Assembly (NCBI GenBank): GCA_017607445.1 | Contig: JAEVHH010000002.1 | Coordinates: forward strand, 2,285,501 to 2,349,500 | DNA length: 64,000 bases | Source of the DNA: Histoplasma ohiense | Lineage: Eukaryota > Ascomycota > Eurotiomycetes > Onygenales > Ajellomycetaceae | Direction: 5' to 3' | Shown here: piece by piece, positions 58,991-64,000 of the stretch | Numbering within the stretch: position 1 is the first letter of the stretch | Layout of the letters: the number at the start of each line of letters is the position of its first letter | The notes under the pieces: model-generated | The model's database searches: none | Seen by the model: only the letters and a program-made list of their open reading frames with translations | What the model was told of the DNA's origin: nothing | Program-made: the position numbers and the translations under genes

Positions 58991-60891
58991 TTACAACAAC
59001 ACAATGCCAAATCCAGCCAAAACACCGCAGAAAACATACGCACCCACGCTAAGCAATCCCATATTGAACGCTGGAATCGTCGTGACAATGGCAGCGGATG
59101 ACGTGGTCGAGCCCGGTCCGGTGTTGGGTGCAGAGGTGACAGTGCCCTTGCCATCCGTGCCGGCTTGCTTCAGCAAATCGGCACAGGTGCCCGTCGGCTT
59201 CTTGCTATCCTGCAGCTCCGCGGCACCCTTGAAATCGCAAGCGTCACTGGCCCCATCCTGCTGCAGGAAGTAGCTGTTGAAGGCAAACGAGAGTTGGTCA
59301 CGTGGATCGCACATGCTATATGCGCCATATACACCATCTTCGGGTTTCGAGGCGATGCCATCGCAGACACCCTTGCCGAGACCGCATACAGTGCCGAAAT
59401 ACTTACCGAGATCCTCATCATCGACCGAGGACTTGGCAACACACGAGAGGGAATTGACCATGCACTGGCAGAGTTGCTTGTTGGGAACAGGTGGAAGGGT
59501 GGCGCTAGATTGCCATGCACTGCCGGTGGCGGGACATTTTCGGAGTTGGAGGTTCTCGACTTTGTAATCATTCATGCTGACGCCCTTGGGGTTAACACCA
59601 TTAATTTGCTTCTTGAGATTGTTGTAGTCAACACGGGGTTTGACTTTGTCGCCGTTGACATTGACCAGACCTGTGGTTGTTTAGTGACGTTAGATCTGCT
59701 GGAATTCTTGGATAAGGAGACCAATGGAATACATGGGATGTTCAAGGCGTACCGTAGTTGTTTTCCTCCTGGAAATACATGTACACGATACCTCCACTGA
59801 CAACAGGTGTCATCTGAGGGCCGTATAGAGCTTTGACCTCAGTGAATATGCGTGGGCGGACCTCGTTGCAACCATACTCAGCGAAAAAGACTGGGACAGA
59901 GTAGGTCGAGAACTCCGCGACAACCTTATCGTATCCGGACTCCTTGTAGCTAGAGTCACCACACCACGAATAGATGTTGTAACCCCAGAAATCAATAGAC
60001 TCATCTCTGCTCTTGCAGTTGAAGTAATCAGCCATATCGTCGCGGATGTCAGCATCGTCATTAGTCGCATAACCGACACCCATAGGACGGTAGCCCTTCT
60101 TCTTGATGTAGGACTTGGTGTCGCGAACGGCAGCCTTGACGAATGCACTAGCATTGGTGTTGGACTGCTGGTTGGAAACTTCGTTGCCGGCGAAGAAGCC
60201 CAAGGTGTTTGACCAAGGCGCAAGCTCGTCGACGACGGCCATGTACCTAGCGTAAAGTTCGACGTCCCATTTCGGGTCATCACGGTTGATGGATGTATTG
60301 GGTTCAGACAGGTCAGCGACCACGTAGATGCCAGCATCCTGAAGCATCTGCATACAATCCTTGTGGTCAGCCTCGGGGTCGATGGCATAGACTCTGATGA
60401 CGTTCGTCCCCAGCTCTTTCAGGTATGGAATGTCGCGTTTGCAATTATCGGAGTTGGCAAGGGGGTCTTTGTAGTGAGTGTTCTTGCTGGTGGTGCCATT
60501 CGAGGAGATATCCTCTTAACATACACATAAAGCGTGAGTTATGGAAAACGCTGGTACCAAGGAGGGATGTTAAGTGTGCATGGTCTGCTTACCTTGGTAT
60601 GCAACGCCCTTGAGGAAACTGGAACAATTGTTAGTCATATATATATACATATCAAATATCAACTGGAAGAAGGATGCCAACTCACAATTCGTCGCCGGTA
60701 GCTTCTACGAAAAATTTGGAGCCCTAAAAAGCAAAACATCCGTCCGATTAGAAATTGATTTTAAGGGCATGTAGGGAGTCTCATGAGATAATAGCTCAAG
60801 TGGCATTCCTGACCTTGATGACGATGGGGTCCAGATCAGCGAAGGCTGAACCCGCGAGAACAGCGCCCGCGAGGACGGAGGAGAACTTCAT
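58991..60891 (-). CDS. GPI-anchored beta-1,3-glucanosyltransferase (Gel/Gas, GH72 with CBM43)
   Basis: Five exons on the minus strand: 60891-60814, 60723-60686, 60618-60593, 60514-59753 and 59670-58991, giving 527 residues. It has a signal peptide (MKFSSVLAGAVLAGSAFA). The GH72 domain contains FFVEATGDEFFLKGVAYQ, DPLANSDNCKRDIPYLKELGTNVIRVYAID, the acid/base Glu about 159 in AGNEVSN and the nucleophile Glu about 260 in FFAEYGCNE, the same spacing as yeast Gas1. Then a CBM43/X8 module with conserved cysteines (LCQCMVNSLSCVAKSS; YFGTVCG; SMCDPRDQLSFAFNSYF; DACDFKG), a Ser/Thr/Gly-rich stretch and a hydrophobic C-terminus (LSVGAYVFCGVLAGFGIVLL) for GPI attachment. The enzyme splits and rejoins beta-1,3-glucan chains at the wall. 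CBM43 places it with Gas1/Gel4-class members. Exons 2 and 3 are only 38 and 26 bases. Confidence 0.96.
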
Positions 60892-62225
60892 GGTGGAATA
60901 TGAGATCAAGAAGGACAACGACAACGACAAGGACAACGACAACAATGCCCGAGAGAATCAGTAGTTGTACAATGAAAGAAAGAAGGAAGCCGGACGGGGT
61001 TCAAGGCGCGAAGAAGGGAGTGCCAGTGTTGGCGAGTGACAGATCGATGTTGATTACAACCGGTTAAAAAAGGGGGGGATTTTCTTGATCAAGAGAGTGG
61101 AGAAGAAAAGCGGAACGAAGAGGAAAGCGCCGTAAAGGAAGGAAGCGAAGGATAGTCGAGTGGACACAGGGTCCTAACGAGAGACTGGGGAAAGAATGAG
61201 AGAGAAGAAAAGAAGCGGCAGAGAGGAAGAGACAAGGAGAAGAGAACGACGACGAGACGGAGGGAGAAGGAAAGCCGGGCGGAGATGGTGCAACAGAGGA
61301 GATTCATAAGGGTCAAGCGGTGCCACGCCTCGGCGGGTGAGTCAGCAGCAGCCTGGGCGGTGGTGCTGGCCGCGTACTTACTGTGTGGACAGCGCCAGGG
61401 AGCAACGCTGCTGCTGGGCATATGGATACACATATACACCTACCTATAACCTATATTATGATTGACATCCAGTTTGAGCGATGCCTGTCAAGTATTTCTT
61501 TTCGTCAAGTGAAAGTGAGTGGTTTCTTTATCTACCCATAACTTCTCTCCCTTATTTTGTTCTTGAGACTTTGCTTAGGAACAACCCTCCGCGGGGGCCA
61601 CTGTCGTACACCTGTAACCGCGCTGATCCCAGGATCTACGCCGTACAATGCTCTGATCATTTCTCCGCCCAGACCTTGGAAGTTGGTGGTGACGCTGGCG
61701 TTGAGTTGGGCGCTGCCAGGTTGCCAACCACAAAAGAGACACCACCAATCGACCCCTGGGCTGCTGGACTGGCTACGACGGACTGCGTATCCTCTGATTC
61801 TTCTCGACAACCTCCGCGGCATCATCAGGGACTTGAGAGTCAGGGGGCTGCCGTTTCGGGGCGCAGCGGATCTTATCATTTACTACTCCGTACATGTAGG
61901 CGTGTCCAATACTATTCTGCGTTACAAGGAAGAAAGGTTGGCACATCCCCTTGACTCCTTTGCGCACCGTCGAAGCGGGTAGCCTATCAGCCCATCTTTA
62001 AGGGCGAAGTGTGGACGTTGTGGATCCCCCAGTTCCACAGTCACAGCCACAGCCACAGACCAGTTGGAGTGGTCTAAGAATGATACGCGCATGAAACAGA
62101 GTGCGACTCAGGATCCGGAGAAATTTACTGCTTAATGATTGGAGACCCCTATTTCTCGTCGAGTGGCACCCAAACGGCCAGCAACGACTTGAAGCGTCAC
62201 CCGAGCCGGGGGCTTGTTAAACCAC

Positions 62226-62248
62226 TACTCCGTACGCAGTACGGAGTA
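62226..62248. repeat. Perfect 10-bp inverted repeat TACTCCGTAC, 3-base loop
   Basis: TACTCCGTAC (62226-62235), GCA, GTACGGAGTA (62239-62248). Another copy of the arm is at 61884-61893. Looks like the terminus or remnant of a short inverted-repeat element. Confidence 0.9.
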
Positions 62249-62339
62249 CATCTGTAGTTACTGGCGCATTTATGTGCAAGATCAACCACAGTACAGTATC
62301 TGTAACCACACACAATACATGCTCATGCCATGAAATCGC

Positions 62340-62368
62340 TTTTTTTTTTTTTTTTTTTTTTTTTTTTT
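62340..62368. repeat. Poly(T) tract, 29 bases
   Basis: Uninterrupted T run in non-coding sequence, 92 bases beyond the TACTCCGTAC hairpin. Confidence 0.9.
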
Positions 62369-62893
62369 GATAACAAGGAGCAGCGGCAATTCCCACTTGC
62401 CGTCTCCCTCAGGGATTATCCCAACTTGCAAGTTTTGTCGCCTCGTGGATCAGAACAAGCTTTTCGACATCATCCAATGAGAATATAATATTCAACCCCT
62501 CTGCATTATCCAACGGATCGGCTTCACCAATTTCGTGCATCATCTGGCGACGCGCCAGGCATGACGAGAGTTGGAGCGGATGAAAACCGAATTTATTTCC
62601 TGATACTAAGAACGAACGGAAACAAACTTTTTTGCCCTTTTGCCTTGCTGTCACGAAACCTCTATGGTGGTTGAGCTACACTATAGGTACCGCACAGCAT
62701 GATTACGAGGAGGCAGAGGATTTGGCTATTATTTTTACATTCTCCACTACTACCAGGGACGGATGTTGCCAATATGGACGCATGCTTTGTTAATAACGGG
62801 AAAAGCCAGCTGCAGCTCTATACTGGCTTTTTTCTCGAATGTCATTATTGTCAATCATCACAATTTTCCGCTCTCCCACCTCATACAGCCTTG

Positions 62894-63244
62894 TGAAAAT
62901 GTCCATATCCAAGTGCAAGTCCACAGCATCAACAACAGTGGTGTGGACAACAATCCAAACCCAGTGGCTTAGCGGACGATTCTACCCCCTCTTCCGCCCC
63001 CAAGAACGAAAAATGGAGAAACGCTACTATTTTAGCGAAGTTGAAAGTACCCGAACTCTCCCCGGAGGACTCGACGAGCCATATCATAATCATGGAATCA
63101 TGGAAGACAATACGCCCCAGGACCAGCACAGATGCAGTGTGGCAGGAGCAATCACACTCCTCACCCAATTTTCTCTTCGTCGAGGAGGTATCACCCTCCT
63201 ACCAGAAGTATCAAACTGCAGAATTCATTGATTGGGCTTATTGC
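62894..63244 (+). pseudogene. Unrecognised coding-like frame, possible exon or relic
   Basis: After a TGA, a single frame stays open for about 115 codons with balanced composition: Gln/Pro-rich first, then ADDSTPSSAPKNEKWR, ATILAKLKVPELSPED, HIIIMESWKTIRPRTS, and NFLFVEEVSPSYQKYQ ending FIDWAYC. It has no early Met except one at about residue 60. It could therefore be an internal exon of an unmapped gene or a decayed gene. No family is recognised. Confidence 0.25.
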
Positions 63245-64000
63245 TAGGCCCCTTTCTTGCGCAACTGCATACGTAATCGAGGCACCAACCGGGAGAACGC
63301 GGCGGTGGCGCATGCGTCCTTCGCTGGCGATGCTGTATAGAGGACCCTCGCGTAGAGAAGAACCTACAGGCGAAAATCCACAGCCGCTACCCTCTCTTTA
63401 CTCTTTAAACCGAAGCTCGAAATCGAAACTGATGGTATACGTCCAAAGAGCAACTCGCTCATCGACTTCTCGCTCCATGGTTCGCGTGCAATGCCATCAT
63501 CACTCCTATGCCTAGTATTGAGGGCGTAATCAACCCATCACTGGCGAACTACCACTCTTAAAACCATAAGGAGGAGCTTCGGATTCTAGCTTAGTCTTAG
63601 AATCGCCCAATATTTGCCTACTGACTTATGTGATGGCTGGTATATTAGGTACCGCCAAAGGACGATAAAAACTCCCTCCCTTGACGATTTCAAGCTCCTC
63701 ATGGGTCTCCGGATGAAGATACTGATGAGACACTAGAGGATAGGACCTGTAGCGATCCAATCTGACGAAAGCAGATAGCAAAATCTGTAGATATCGCGGG
63801 AAGTCCATACTGATCATCGTATTGCTGGAACTAGGAGCTTCTTTGACACCACTACAACTGTGGAAGGAAGCCAATGCACACTTGACAGTCCAGTTAACTC
63901 CACCAAACATTCATTATTGACTAAGCTTTTGTGACTTTTGTCTTCAATGCATAGCCGTGAATGATTGTATAGCCCTTGAGTTTCTTTGGATCTCCTCTTG

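Larger units (their letters stand above)
60892..64000. other. Right-end region, no recognised gene
   Basis: About 3.1 kb. The first part is the promoter/leader of the glucanosyltransferase gene, with a GACAAC-type repeat at 60916-60946. Farther right are TACTCCGTAC words (61884-61893 and the hairpin at 62226-62248), T29 (62340-62368) and several short frames of mixed quality (62409-62654 minus, 62894-63244 plus, 63626-63910 minus). None could be tied to a family or joined into a gene. Confidence 0.5.

Noticed and set aside
59165..59800. 211-codon plus-strand frame across the glucanosyltransferase gene
   Set aside because: Antisense to conserved GH72/CBM43 exons and their intron, so it is a shadow.

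Overview
The window is nuclear DNA of a filamentous ascomycete. Genes carry short introns (roughly 45 to 140 bases) with GTRNGY-type donors and CTRAC-like branch points, and the protein set is fungal: an Mrs3/4 carrier, Erg26, a Gel/Gas glucanosyltransferase, a Skn7 regulator, and an Hsp9/12 protein. The homologies and the recurrent TACTCCGTA(C) words point to Eurotiomycetes, most likely Onygenales (Ajellomycetaceae-like). The species placement is inference. Exon borders below were derived by hand from splice sites plus reading-frame continuity. Every multi-exon model closes to a whole number of codons.

Layout. 0-9 kb: last exon of mitochondrial aconitase, a LACTB2-like MBL-fold protein, trehalose-6-phosphate synthase, and mitochondrial ribosomal protein uS17m. 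9-16 kb (minus strand): a Sap1/spastin-type AAA ATPase and a mitoferrin with eight exons. 15.6-20 kb: a gene-poor accessory stretch of unrecognised or decayed reading frames on the minus strand, bounded by a perfect 14-bp hairpin. It ends just upstream of ERG26 (plus). 22-29 kb (minus): an Ariadne-type RBR E3 ligase, Mog1, and an NYN-domain RNA-binding/nuclease-like protein. 29.6-33.7 kb: a small HSP9/12 stress gene with a heat-shock element next to its TATA box, then HAUS1 (minus) and COG6 (plus), which diverge from a 239-bp shared promoter.

34-38 kb is a compact metal/redox block: NIF3 (minus) diverging from a BolA3-like gene (plus), followed by a convergent single-cysteine peroxiredoxin-5. 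37.8-46.3 kb is an 8.4-kb gene desert rich in simple repeats. It precedes SKN7 (HSF-type DNA-binding domain plus receiver domain), which contains a 17-base microexon. 51.9-54.5 kb: eIF2B epsilon (GCD6), convergent with a long SprT/GCNA-like protease gene (55.0-57.7 kb, minus). 59-60.9 kb (minus): a GPI-anchored beta-1,3-glucanosyltransferase with a CBM43 domain. 61-64 kb: unannotatable sequence with TACTCCGTAC inverted repeats and a few short coding-like frames.

Functionally this is mostly ordinary housekeeping content: TCA cycle, trehalose, sterol, iron transport, Golgi tethering, mitosis, translation initiation and cell wall. It shows no secondary-metabolite or defence cluster. The points that most deserve checking are the hairpin-bounded accessory region beside ERG26, the poly(A) leader abutting the start codon of the LACTB2-like gene, the microexons, the insertion inside the SprT domain, the single-Cys peroxiredoxin, and the stress-promoter architecture of the HSP12 gene. 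No tRNA, rRNA or CRISPR array was seen.
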